NCBI GenBank assembly: GCA_944393415.1
Contig: CALYAD010000039.1
Span: forward strand, 1-38,514
Source: an uncultured Clostridia bacterium
Lineage (GTDB): Bacteria > Bacillota > Clostridia > Oscillospirales > CAG-272
Direction: 5' to 3'
Length of the DNA stretch: 38,514 nucleotides
Positions 16,121-24,007 of the stretch are shown piece after piece. Below the pieces are notes generated by a model. The model worked only from the letters and a program-made list of their open reading frames with translations, had not been told where the DNA came from and made no database searches. A program made the position numbers and the translations under genes. The first letter of the stretch is position 1. Each line of letters opens with the position of its first letter.

Positions 16121-16311
16121 CCTGCATGCCGCCAAAGGCGGCTCAAAACCCGATTTGCGATTCAAAATCCGCTTTGCGGCTAAAAATCCGCTTTGCGGCT
16201 AAAATCCGCTTTGCGGCTAAAATCCGCTTTGCGGATTTATATAAAAATTTTCGTATTTTGCCTTGTGTTGAAATAAATTGCATTTTGACGATATAATATA
16301 ACTTTCACGCT
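16121..16311 (-). repeat. Intergenic leader repeat, copy C (upstream of the araC-type gene)
   Basis: Read on the minus strand it begins AGCGTGAAAG, continues through an A/T-rich part with GAAAATTTTT, and ends in the same perfect hairpin GCCGCC/GGCGGC (16128-16142) followed by CATGCAGG. That is the order found in copies A and B before rpe. It differs by losing the second arm TTTCACGC and by gaining a tandem array of small units (16164-16235). The end of the repeat lies 11 bases from the araC ATG. Confidence 0.65.
16164..16235. repeat. Tandem array of four 17-19-bp units
   Basis: Four units of the form AAAATCCGCTTTGCGGCT occur at 16164-16181, 16182-16200, 16201-16218 and 16219-16235; the last ends in GGA instead of GGCT. 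Each contains CCGC-TTT-GCGG, a minimal hairpin. A more degenerate unit precedes them. The array lies inside copy C of the leader repeat, so in the araC mRNA leader. Confidence 0.85.
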
Positions 16312-16321
16312 GTTCAGTCAA
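16293..16321 (-). promoter_or_regulatory. Promoter of the araC-type gene
   Basis: TTGACT (16316-16321) and TATTAT (16293-16298) are separated by 17 bases on the minus strand. The spacer contains CAGCGTGAAA, the conserved first block of the leader repeat. In copy B a TTGACA stands at the corresponding distance upstream of the same block, which suggests that the repeat family is linked to a promoter. Confidence 0.6.
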
Positions 16322-16388
16322 ACGATCCTTGTAAAACGTTTAAGCTCGCCGACTTTGGCGTGTAAACCCTTCGCAAGCTTGCAATTAA

Positions 16389-17327
16389 TCAGTCGACATC
16401 CTCAACGACGTTTTCCGGGGGAGTATCAAGCTCGAACGGATGCTTCATAAGATAATCCATTGTTTTGAACGCGCTGGCGTAGTAATGTCCGTCGGTTATA
16501 CGCTCGTCGCAAACAACCGTATAATCTATGTATTTCTTGACTACAACATTACCGGATTTATCAAAGGTTCTTTCCCTGTACATAGCGCCAAAGGTTATAA
16601 ATACCGGAAGATTTCCGAAATTATAAAGATGATGGTATATCGGAGGTATTCCAAGCGATCCGAGATTGGATATAAAAAAGGAAGCATGGAAAGGCGAAGC
16701 TCTGTCGATCACATTTGGCATAAGACCGAAATAGTCAAGGCCTCTCATAAGAGCGATAAAACCGCGAAACAACAGCGCGGGCAGCACGAAAAGCGCGCGC
16801 GCAACACGGTCAAAATGGTTAGTATCTCCTACGGCTCTCGCGACAGCTATCTTTTCCTCCATTTTTTTATAAACATCGTCTATCGTATCTCTCGGATCAA
16901 AGATTACTTTTATCATACTTTCCTGCGCGTTAAGGTCCATCGCCTTTTTTACCACCATGGAAAGCCGTATATCGTCTCTTTTAAAAATACGCTGACCGGA
17001 AATAAAACGGTTAAGCGCCGGCTTCTGCGAGATCAGCCGCACATACGCCGCCGCCATTATGTGCATAAACCCGATGCTCTTCAGATCTCCCCGCTTGTGA
17101 CGCAGATAAGCGTCGATTATATCCATATCAACGCGGCTTTTAAAATAATTCTGCGCGTCGCACCTGTCCTTCATAACGAACGGAACTACGTACATCATAG
17201 GAGGAAGCGAGCGCACACGTCTCCCGTCCCGCCTGTCTCCCCAGCGCTTTCGCGGCTTCCCGTTCTTTTTCAGCTTCGGCTTCTTTTTCTTATTTTCTTC
17301 CAATTCTATCTTTTCCTGATCGTTCAT
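16389..17327 (-). CDS. 2-oxo acid dehydrogenase E2-like (CAT superfamily) protein lacking the catalytic His
   Basis: The 312-residue protein resembles the catalytic domain of dihydrolipoamide acyltransferases (E2), but it has no lipoyl domain and no peripheral-subunit-binding domain. The first 40 residues are very basic (KKKKPKLKKNGKPRKRWG). SFFISNLGSLGIPPIYHHLY and a C-terminal YTVVCDERITDGHYYASAF match the CAT/E2 fold. In E2 enzymes the last motif is DHRXXDG, with a catalytic His; here it is D274-E-R-I-T-D-G280, with Glu at the His position. It is either a non-acyltransferase relative or uses different chemistry. A GCCGTC/GACGGC hairpin and CATGGAGAC lie just before the ATG. It is the last gene after metK, recD2 and comF. 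Confidence 0.75.
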   Translation of the reverse strand: MNDQEKIELEENKKKKPKLKKNGKPRKRWGDRRDGRRVRSLPPMMYVVPFVMKDRCDAQNYFKSRVDMDIIDAYLRHKRGDLKSIGFMHIMAAAYVRLISQKPALNRFISGQRIFKRDDIRLSMVVKKAMDLNAQESMIKVIFDPRDTIDDVYKKMEEKIAVARAVGDTNHFDRVARALFVLPALLFRGFIALMRGLDYFGLMPNVIDRASPFHASFFISNLGSLGIPPIYHHLYNFGNLPVFITFGAMYRERTFDKSGNVVVKKYIDYTVVCDERITDGHYYASAFKTMDYLMKHPFELDTPPENVVEDVD

Positions 17328-17335
17328 ACAGTCTC

Positions 17336-17355
17336 CATGCCGTCAAAGACGGCCG
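17336..17355 (-). promoter_or_regulatory. Leader hairpin of the E2-like gene
   Basis: On the minus strand GCCGTC-TTT-GACGGC is followed by ATGGAGACTGT and the start codon. This repeats the terminal part of the leader repeats before rpe and the araC-type gene: a six-bp hairpin with a three-base loop, then CATGGAG. The upstream part of the repeat is missing. Confidence 0.5.
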
Positions 17356-17421
17356 TTTTTATATTTTTCTTTACCCACAGCCGAGTTTAACGTCTCCGAC
17401 TCCCGGGTAATATGATCATTG

Positions 17422-18231
17422 TCAGTGATCGGTATAAAAAGCAAAGGTTTCCTCCTCAAGTCCCTTACGCCGGTCGGTCTTGGCATATACAAGCGTAAGC
17501 ACGTTTGCCGCGCCGGCTGCCTTTAGCTTAAATGCGCATACTCCAAGGCTTGAGCCGCTGGTCACTATATCGTCAATCAATATAATGTTTTTACCCGCTA
17601 TATCGGTTTTTTCCGCTACAATCAAAAAGCTTTCCTCGGCGTTTTTGAGCCGGTCATCGCGGTTCAGAGACTTCTGAGAGGAGCGTCCTCTGTTGTAAAA
17701 GACCGGGAGCGCCGGAGTCCGAAGCATTTTCCCTATCCTCAGCGCAAGCTCTCGGCTCTGATCATGTCCGGCTTTCCGTTTTGCTTTTTCGCTTCTCGGG
17801 ATCCATGTGATACGCGTATCCTCCGCTTTCCATCTTCCTATCGCAGCGGACATATCCGCGCGGGCTCTTGTATTAAAAGCATCGCACATCTCACGCGCTA
17901 TAAAATCAAACGCCCGGTCAAGTCTGTCGTCCTTGATATGGAGTACAAGATTTCTGCTGACAGACTCTCGGGTAATACTGTATGAGGTCACATGAATCAT
18001 GGGATAGCTGAATCCATGGTAATGTATTCGACAATCACAGTAAATATGCGGCTTTTTACAAACATGGCAGTATGCCCCGCGCTCCGCTGTATATCTCTTG
18101 CGGCATTGAGCGCAAAGCGTCTGTCCGCTGTCCGGAAGCGCCGTAAAACAGGACGCGCATTTCGGAACGAACAGCATGTCGACGAGAGTGGACGCTATTT
18201 TGCTTACGACTCCGTTATTTTCGCGTTTCAT
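17422..18231 (-). CDS. comF: ComF family phosphoribosyltransferase-like protein
   Basis: ComF is a late competence protein related to phosphoribosyltransferases, needed for internal steps of DNA uptake or processing in naturally competent bacteria; in clostridia its role is unclear. The 269-residue protein has four N-terminal Cys pairs (C25/C28, C40/C43, C55/C58, C65/C67) likely to bind zinc. The C-terminal PRTase domain has the PRPP-binding motif IILIDDIVTSGSSL. IPRSEKAKRKAGHDQSRELA is also typical. The ATG overlaps the stop codon of recD2 by one base (TGATG), so the two genes are translationally coupled. Together they suggest a shared DNA-handling role. Confidence 0.9.
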   Translation of the reverse strand: MKRENNGVVSKIASTLVDMLFVPKCASCFTALPDSGQTLCAQCRKRYTAERGAYCHVCKKPHIYCDCRIHYHGFSYPMIHVTSYSITRESVSRNLVLHIKDDRLDRAFDFIAREMCDAFNTRARADMSAAIGRWKAEDTRITWIPRSEKAKRKAGHDQSRELALRIGKMLRTPALPVFYNRGRSSQKSLNRDDRLKNAEESFLIVAEKTDIAGKNIILIDDIVTSGSSLGVCAFKLKAAGAANVLTLVYAKTDRRKGLEEETFAFYTDH

Positions 18232-20525
18232 CAGCTTTTCTCCGGGTTTTCGCGCCTTTCATAGGCGTTATGCGGATCCGAGAGAATGTACCCGAGCCCC
18301 GTGTAACGCTTGGTCTGTCTGTTATTGCAAACCATTTTGTGCACGATCTCCCGATATCCTACAAGGACGACCAGCTCCTGAGCGCGCGTCACCGCCGTGT
18401 AAAGCAGATTACGGGTAAGCAGCCGGTCTCCGCAGTTATATACCGGGATCACCACATACGGATATTCGCTTCCCTGGCTTTTATGCACCGTTATGGCGTA
18501 GGCATGTTCAAGCTCGTCAAGCATTGTAAAGTCATAACGCGTCAGCCTTCCCTCAAAATCTATCAGTATGTACTCCTCGTCGGCAAGCACTGATATTATA
18601 ATCCCTATATCTCCGTTGAAAATCCCGCAGCCGCTCTCTCCGTCCTTCTCCCAGGTGATCTCATAATCGTTTCGGGTCTGCATCACGCGGTCGCCTTCTC
18701 GGAAAACAGTTTCGCGGAAGCGCTTTTCGCGTTTTCTCGGAGACGGCGGATTTATCGCGCCCTGAAGCAGAAGATTGAGGGCGTTTGTCCCCGCCGGTCC
18801 GTTATGCGACGGCGTTATGACCTGTATCTGACCGAGCAGCTCCCTTCCGTACCGGTTCGGAAGCCTGTTAACGCATAGCTGTGCGACTGTAGCGGCTATC
18901 GCGCTGTCGTCACGCCTCTCGATAAAGAAAAAGTCGTTGTCTTTACACGTCATATCCGGATCCTCTCCTGAGTTTATCGCGTGCGCGTTGGTAACTATAA
19001 GACTTTCTCCCGCCTGACGGAATATTTTTTTAAGTATGACCGTACTGTAACGCTCCGAGCGGATAATCTCGCTGAGCACGTTTCCGGCTCCCACTGACGG
19101 AAGCTGATCCGCGTCACCTATCAGCACAAGGCGGCTTCCGGGTCTGATCGCTCTGAGCAGCGACGACATCAGCAGCGTATCCACCATCGAGGCTTCATCT
19201 ATAATTATAAGCTGCTCATCGAGCGGGTTGTTGCCGTCGCGCATAAACTTAGGCTCTCTTTCATCCGTATATACCATTTCGAGCATACGGTGAATGGTCT
19301 TTGCCTCCTCACCGGTGGTCTCCGTCATACGCTTGGCGGCACGTCCTGTCGGAGCGGCAAGTATGAAGCTCTTTCCAAGCCTCCTGAAAAGCTCGACGAT
19401 ACCTTTTATAACCGTGGTCTTACCGGTACCCGGTCCTCCCGTAAGCACAAGCACGCCGCCGATAAGGGTGCGCAATATCGCTTTTCTTTGCATCCTGTCA
19501 AATACAATTCCCATTTGCTTTTCGGTCCCATTAATGAGAGCGTCTGTGTCGTCGGTTTCTATTTTCTCGCATACGGCCTCCAGCATATCCAGCTTGTCTT
19601 TTATGTAATGTTCGGCTTCATAGTATCTAGTCAGATACACGCACTTTCTGCCTCCGACCTCCGCCACTGTCACCTTCTTTTTATACTCGAGCACATCTAT
19701 GGCGTCGGAGCATTTCTCAGCATCAACGCCTAACAGCGCCGAGGCAAGCTCCATCAACCGTTTTTTCGGAACGAGCGTGTGACCGTTAGCTGAAGCGTTG
19801 TAATTCAGCACATACATTATACCGCTTCTTATTCTTTGAGGAGAGTCGGTCTCAAGTCCAAGACCCTTTGCCATTTTATCCGCTTTTTCAAAGCCTATAC
19901 CGTTTATCTCATCGCATAGTATGTACGGATCCTCTTTCATCATATCGACAGCCGCTCCGCCCCAGCGCTTGTATATTTTTACAGCCGAGGACGGACCGAG
20001 ATAGTCGCGGCAGAACATCATAACGGCGCGTATGCCAAACTGCTCACGGAAGCTTTCGCTTATTTCTTTTGCCTTTGACGCGGAAATTCCCGGCACCGTC
20101 GCAAGACGTTCGGGGTCTTTTTCGATGACCTCAAAGGTGCTTTCACCGAACGCTCCGACTATTTTTGCCGCGGTTTTCGGACCTATCCCCTTTACGGTCT
20201 TTGAGGAAAGATACTGAAGTATCGCGGATACCGAGGACGGCAGCTGCTTCTCAAAGTACTCAACGGTGAACTGCCTTCCGAAATTCTGGTGAAAGCTCCA
20301 TTTCCCAACCGCCTTTACCGTTTCACCCACCTTTACGGTAGGCATTATTCCGACCAGCGTTACCAGCTCGTTTTTATCCTTTGTGTCGTCCCGTGATATC
20401 CGGCATACCGTATATCCGTTTTCCTCGTTCGTATATGTTATATGCTCTATCACTCCGGATATTCTGTCAGCCGTTTCTCCGTCAGCGGGACTTCTTTTAT
20501 CATTCGTTTCCTTTATTTCAATCAT
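18231..20525 (-). CDS. recD2: RecD2-type ATP-dependent DNA helicase
   Basis: RecD2 (YrrC) helicases move 5' to 3' on single-stranded DNA and work in repair and replication-fork restart without RecBC. The 764-residue product has an N-terminal region with helix-hairpin-helix motifs (VKGIGPKTAAKIVGAF; LATVPGISASKAKEI), absent from RecD of RecBCD. The Walker A motif GGPGTGKT lies at 363-370, followed by DEASMVD, GDADQLPSVGAG and the final HKSQGSEYPYVVIP and YTAVTRA. The start ATG has only a close AAGG before it. It follows metK by 133 bases and is coupled to comF. Confidence 0.95.
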   Translation of the reverse strand: MIEIKETNDKRSPADGETADRISGVIEHITYTNEENGYTVCRISRDDTKDKNELVTLVGIMPTVKVGETVKAVGKWSFHQNFGRQFTVEYFEKQLPSSVSAILQYLSSKTVKGIGPKTAAKIVGAFGESTFEVIEKDPERLATVPGISASKAKEISESFREQFGIRAVMMFCRDYLGPSSAVKIYKRWGGAAVDMMKEDPYILCDEINGIGFEKADKMAKGLGLETDSPQRIRSGIMYVLNYNASANGHTLVPKKRLMELASALLGVDAEKCSDAIDVLEYKKKVTVAEVGGRKCVYLTRYYEAEHYIKDKLDMLEAVCEKIETDDTDALINGTEKQMGIVFDRMQRKAILRTLIGGVLVLTGGPGTGKTTVIKGIVELFRRLGKSFILAAPTGRAAKRMTETTGEEAKTIHRMLEMVYTDEREPKFMRDGNNPLDEQLIIIDEASMVDTLLMSSLLRAIRPGSRLVLIGDADQLPSVGAGNVLSEIIRSERYSTVILKKIFRQAGESLIVTNAHAINSGEDPDMTCKDNDFFFIERRDDSAIAATVAQLCVNRLPNRYGRELLGQIQVITPSHNGPAGTNALNLLLQGAINPPSPRKREKRFRETVFREGDRVMQTRNDYEITWEKDGESGCGIFNGDIGIIISVLADEEYILIDFEGRLTRYDFTMLDELEHAYAITVHKSQGSEYPYVVIPVYNCGDRLLTRNLLYTAVTRAQELVVLVGYREIVHKMVCNNRQTKRYTGLGYILSDPHNAYERRENPEKS

Positions 20526-20658
20526 CCTTGCATTAATTCAGCTCGGGCGACAGGTTATCCCCCCACGCCCGGTTACTTTTCCGTCGGACTGATGCTAATT
20601 ATCAAACAGAGCGACCGTCTCGGCATTCACGAAAGCGCTCACTTTATTTCCGCCTGTT

Positions 20659-21846
20659 TCAGGAGAAATATCCGGAAAGCTTTTCAGCCAGCTCCATATC
20701 GATCTCCCACGGTGACGACAGCTCCTCTCGTCCCATCTGACCGTAAGCCGCAAGTCCGGAATAAATAGGTCTGCGGAGGTCAAAACGCTTGATTATTGCC
20801 GCCGGACGCAGATCGAACAGCTCCGAAACCGCCGCGGCAAGCTTATCGTCCGGCTGTTTTCCGGTACCGAAGGTATCCACCATCACGGATACCGGTTTTG
20901 CGACGCCTATCGCGTACGCGATCTGTACCTCGCATTTTTCGGCGAAGCCGGAGGCGACTATATTTTTAGCCGCACATCGCGCCGCGTATGCGGATGTCCT
21001 GTCAACCTTAGTGGGATCCTTCCCCGAGAATGAGCCGCCGCCGTGACGTGACCAGCCTCCGTATGTATCCACGATTATTTTGCGTCCTGTAAGTCCGGAA
21101 TCCGCCGCGGGTCCTCCCATTACGAAACGTCCGGTGGGATTGACAAATATCTTTATGTCTCCGTGATTCAGAGAGGACGGTATTACCGGCAGAATAACGT
21201 TTTCGGTTATTTCATTCCGCAGACGTTCGATGCTGACGTCCTCCGAGTGCTGCGAGGAAACAACAACTGTATCCACCTTTACCGGTCTGCCGTCCTCATA
21301 CATTACCGTTACCTGAGTTTTTCCGTCCGGTCTGAGATACGGCAGAATGCGTTTTTTCCTTACCTCCGTAAGTCTTTTCGCCATTCTGTGCGCAAGAGAG
21401 ATCGGAAGAGGCATAAGCTCGGGTGTATCGTTACAGGCATAACCGAACATCATACCCTGATCTCCCGCCCCGTTGTCAAGTCCATCCGATATCTCACCGT
21501 TTCTCGCTTCCAGTGCCAAATCTACCCCAATCGCAATATCGGGAGACTGCTGGTGGATCAGATTCAGCACGGCGCAGGTGTTTCCGTCAAAGCCGAACTG
21601 AGCGTTATTGTATCCTATCTCGCAAATTTTCTGCCTCGCTATTTTCTGATAATCGACGGACGCTTTGGTTGTTATTTCTCCCATAATAGTTATCAGACCT
21701 GTAGTGGCAGTCGTCTCGCAAGCTACGCGCGACATTGGATCCTGCCTAAGCAGCTCGTCGAGTATAGCGTCCGAGATTGAGTCGCAGATCTTATCCGGAT
21801 GCCCTTCCGTTACCGACTCTGATGTAAAATACATTATTCCGCTCAT
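20659..21846 (-). CDS. metK: S-adenosylmethionine synthetase
   Basis: MetK makes S-adenosylmethionine from ATP and methionine. The 395-residue product has [20 protein letters not shown] and [15 protein letters not shown]. These bind ATP, pyrophosphate and the metals. I chose the start [12 protein letters not shown] at 21846, with AAAGGAAAGG upstream, rather than an in-frame ATG at 21903 that would add 19 unrelated residues. A complete SAM-I riboswitch with terminator and a strong promoter lie upstream, so SAM should switch the gene off. With no stop signal seen after it, recD2, comF and the E2-like gene may be partly expressed from the same promoter. Confidence 0.97.
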   Translation of the reverse strand: MSGIMYFTSESVTEGHPDKICDSISDAILDELLRQDPMSRVACETTATTGLITIMGEITTKASVDYQKIARQKICEIGYNNAQFGFDGNTCAVLNLIHQQSPDIAIGVDLALEARNGEISDGLDNGAGDQGMMFGYACNDTPELMPLPISLAHRMAKRLTEVRKKRILPYLRPDGKTQVTVMYEDGRPVKVDTVVVSSQHSEDVSIERLRNEITENVILPVIPSSLNHGDIKIFVNPTGRFVMGGPAADSGLTGRKIIVDTYGGWSRHGGGSFSGKDPTKVDRTSAYAARCAAKNIVASGFAEKCEVQIAYAIGVAKPVSVMVDTFGTGKQPDDKLAAAVSELFDLRPAAIIKRFDLRRPIYSGLAAYGQMGREELSSPWEIDMELAEKLSGYFS

Positions 21847-21978
21847 TTTTATGACCTTTCCTTTCATACGCCGAACATATGACACGCGAACGGCGCGCGT
21901 CAAGTTTAATTGCGCAAAGCCTGACTTGATCCTGATTTATCGCAAGCTTTTATTTTTCTTTCATCCGATGGGCGTTTA

Positions 21979-22010
21979 CAAAACAAAAGGCTCTCCGTTT
22001 CCGAAAAGCC
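21979..22010 (-). terminator. SAM riboswitch terminator
   Basis: On the minus strand GGCTTTTCGG-AAA-CGGAGAGCC type pairing (21989-22010) is followed by TTTTGTTTTG. The flanking AAACAAAAG can extend the stem with CTTTTGTTT. It stands directly after the aptamer in the position of the expression platform, so it should form when SAM is bound. Confidence 0.8.
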
Positions 22011-22027
22011 AATAACTTTTGTTTATA

Positions 22028-22119
22028 AGCCTCTCATCTCCTCGGAATTGGCACCTTGCGTCTCAGGCTCGCAGGTTGCCGGGCTTCACAGGGCCTGTCC
22101 CTCCGCCACTCTTGATAAG
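22028..22119 (-). promoter_or_regulatory. SAM-I riboswitch (S-box) before metK
   Basis: Read on the minus strand, it begins CTTATCAAGAGTGGCGGAGG, continues GGACAGGCCC and AAGCCCGGCAACC, and ends with GAGGAGATGAGAGG. These are the conserved S-box blocks, including the P1 partners CTTATCAAGAG and the GATGAGAGG end. The aptamer binds SAM and works through the terminator immediately downstream to switch off metK. Confidence 0.95.
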
Positions 22120-22180
22120 ACCGCCTTTTGCGGCAAACCGTATAATATACCGGATGCGTTTAAATAATTTTATTTATTAT

Positions 22181-22209
22181 ATTGTATCACAACAGTTAAA
22201 AAAAATCAA
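22181..22209 (-). promoter_or_regulatory. Promoter of the metK transcript
   Basis: TTGATT (22204-22209) and TACAAT (22181-22186) are 17 bases apart on the minus strand, with an extended TGA before the -10 box. Transcription would start near 22174, some 55 bases before the aptamer. Confidence 0.7.
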
Positions 22210-22258
22210 TAGTAATTCTTAAATTATACTAAAAAGGAGTAACTTTTTTCTTTGTAGA

Positions 22259-22279
22259 AACCCTTTTGAAAAAAGGGTT
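22259..22279. other. Perfect 9-bp hairpin between the RibU-like gene and metK
   Basis: AACCCTTTT and AAAAGGGTT are separated by GAA. There is no long T run on either side, so this is only possibly a terminator. It lies beyond the hairpin at 22372-22404, which has a similar loop (CTTTTTTGAAAAAA). Confidence 0.35.
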
Positions 22280-22371
22280 CTTACAATCTTCCTAAACTTC
22301 TCTGAAAAAATAATATTCAATTTCAGCGGGCAGAAGCGGCATATCCGTCTTCGCTTTTTAAACCATATTTT

Positions 22372-22404
22372 AAGGGGGAACTTTTTTGAAAAAAATTCCC
22401 CCTT
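22372..22404 (-). terminator. Probable terminator after the RibU-like gene
   Basis: AAGGGGGAA and TTCCCCCTT form a perfect 9-bp stem, and the loop can extend it by T/A pairs. It starts six bases after the gene's stop codon. The strong stem supports termination, but no clear T tract follows it on the minus strand. Confidence 0.5.
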
Positions 22405-22409
22405 AGCTT

Positions 22410-23111
22410 CTAATCAACCCACGCAAACTCGCCGCCGAGCACGTTGACAAAAACAATTATACATGCCGCTATAAGACATACGGCAATGATCATAACCATA
22501 ACGGTCTTTTTATCAAATCCATATTCCGTGTGTCCGAGCCTTATAATGCCTGCACGGCGCAAAGCCGTTATTACAGGCTTATATAACAGCATCGCGATCG
22601 ACGCGTTGAGTACCGCTTTTGTAAAATTAAACGGAAGCAGCAGCTTTGGTATAAGCGCCGCCACCTCGCTTATCGTGGTTCCCATATAAAAAGGCGTCAC
22701 GATAAGATTAGCCGCCATCATGACCGCGGTCATCGTTATTACTCCGGTGATAAGCCCAAGTACCGCGCCAAACATATTTCGTTTGTATTTGTAAACAAGT
22801 GAAGCCGCAGCGGACAGAGAAACCGTGGACAGTACGTTCATTACAAATCCATACAGTTGGGTATCGCTGATAGTTATCATTTCAATGAAAGATACCGCAA
22901 GCGACATCATCACAGCGGAAAGCGGACCAAAGATCATTGCGGCTACTGTGATCACCGCGTCCTTTATATCAAATGTAAGAAAAGCGACTTTTATGTGAAA
23001 AACACAGACACAGACATAAGCTAAGGCTATAAATAGAGCCAGAGTTACCAGTTTGAGCGTGTTGTTCGTCCAGCTTTTGCTTTTAGCTTTATTGGTATTA
23101 ATGATTACCAT
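22410..23111 (-). CDS. ribU: ECF transporter S component, probably riboflavin (RibU-like)
   Basis: This would be the substrate-binding membrane component of an energy-coupling-factor transporter. The 233-residue product has about six hydrophobic segments. FDIKDAVITVAAMIFGPLSAVMMSL is the expected core of the family, with conserved aspartate and glycine-proline positions. An FMN riboswitch 450 bases upstream supports riboflavin as the substrate. The ATP-driven part (EcfA1, EcfA2, EcfT) is not in the window and would be shared. The ATG at 23111 lies only two bases after AGAAGG, which is unusually close. No better in-frame ATG occurs nearby, so the true start may be a less usual codon a few residues on. 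The name is inferred. Confidence 0.85.
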   Translation of the reverse strand: MVIINTNKAKSKSWTNNTLKLVTLALFIALAYVCVCVFHIKVAFLTFDIKDAVITVAAMIFGPLSAVMMSLAVSFIEMITISDTQLYGFVMNVLSTVSLSAAASLVYKYKRNMFGAVLGLITGVITMTAVMMAANLIVTPFYMGTTISEVAALIPKLLLPFNFTKAVLNASIAMLLYKPVITALRRAGIIRLGHTEYGFDKKTVMVMIIAVCLIAACIIVFVNVLGGEFAWVD

Positions 23112-23559
23112 TCCCTTCTGTTAATATTTTATGAGCCTTTATTTTTCCCATGTAACCATCTTGGGACGGGCTCATATAATCACGGGTTGATTGCGCTGCG
23201 AAAACGACTTCCCGTGCGCTTTTTTATAGCGGATCAAAGCCTTTATTGCAAACTCTGTAATAAAAACCGATCATTGATCGTTGGGGAAAAGGTAAGAATT
23301 TATTTGTTACACAAACAAAAATTCCCCGTCCAAGCCGAATCCGTTTTAACGGAAACACACTTTTTCAGGGAATATTGCCTTCCGGCAGAGCCGCAAAATA
23401 ATATGCGGCTTTAAACATCAAGCCTCCGCATAATCCTGACATAACAGCTACGTTGAGTGGGAATCGTATCTGACGCCAAAGCTTTGCCTCTGTGCTCTAT
23501 GTTTGACGCGATCGGAAATATTTCTTTCGCACCGTACCATACCGAAAGTATAAAATATC
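23112..23559 (-). other. Long leader between the FMN riboswitch and the RibU-like gene
   Basis: This stretch has no gene I can support. It contains AGCCGCA/TGCGGCT (23389-23410), CCGTT/AACGG (23341-23352) and CGATC/GATCG followed on the minus strand by GTTTTTATT (23260-23280), the last a weak terminator candidate. These may be the switching part of the riboswitch, which usually lies much closer to the gene. Confidence 0.45.
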
Positions 23560-23663
23560 TTGCCTTCTCTCATCCGGACTATACCGTCGGTACAGGAATT
23601 TCACCTGTTCAGCCTAAGCTCGCGGACTTTACCGCCGGTGTGGAATCACACCAACCCCCGAAA
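23560..23663 (-). promoter_or_regulatory. FMN riboswitch (RFN element)
   Basis: On the minus strand it starts with TCGGGGGTTGGTGTGA and has the conserved ACCGGCGGTAAAGTCCGCGA, then ACAGGTGAAATTCCTGTACC, then GACGGTATAGTCCGGATG and AGAGAAGG. These are the RFN aptamer blocks in the right order. FMN would reduce expression of the downstream RibU-like gene. I found no convincing promoter directly upstream, so transcription may begin further away. Confidence 0.95.
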
Positions 23664-23690
23664 ACATTTTTTATTTGCTTAACAAATACA

Positions 23691-23719
23691 CCCCGGAGGA
23701 GGGCCTAATTCCCCCGGGG
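23691..23719 (-). terminator. Possible terminator after tuf, before the FMN riboswitch
   Basis: CCCCGG (23691-23696) pairs with CCGGGG (23714-23719), and the minus strand continues TGTATTTGTT. It lies far from the tuf stop codon. Its place just before the riboswitch means that it could equally belong to that leader. Confidence 0.4.
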
Positions 23720-24007
23720 ATAATTGCTCCTCAATACGCGTCTGAGTTATATGCGCTTTAAGTATCCCGTTACGCCGTGATTACTTTTCTGTACCGGCGC
23801 GCCTGCTGCGGTCTCCCGCGCGTCCTCCCCGCGGTTAAACGATATGATCAAAGCTCGCGATTCTCTGAAGTCACCGTCCACCGCCTGGTCTCCGCACGAT
23901 CCACACACAGCCTGCGCCGCCTTCCGCGGAAGAAAAGCGCTCGCGGCCACCGTAATATCTCTCAGCTCATAATAACGTTAACGCGAAATCGGACAGAATT
24001 AATTTTA
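23720..24007. other. Gene-free stretch between the FMN riboswitch and tuf
   Basis: No gene is supported. A 67-codon minus-strand frame with a GTG start (23747-23950) exists and carries CGSCG, but it has no recognisable relatives and no strong ribosome binding site. Confidence 0.4.

Noticed and set aside
16164..16235. CRISPR array
   Set aside because: Units are only 17-19 bases with no unique spacers and no cas genes.
21847..21903. Upstream start for metK
   Set aside because: The added 19 residues are basic and unrelated to MetK, and the ribosome binding site lies before 21846.
23747..23950. A 67-codon GTG frame between the FMN riboswitch and tuf
   Set aside because: There is a CGSCG motif but no recognisable relative, no clear ribosome binding site and no promoter; left as an unsupported frame.
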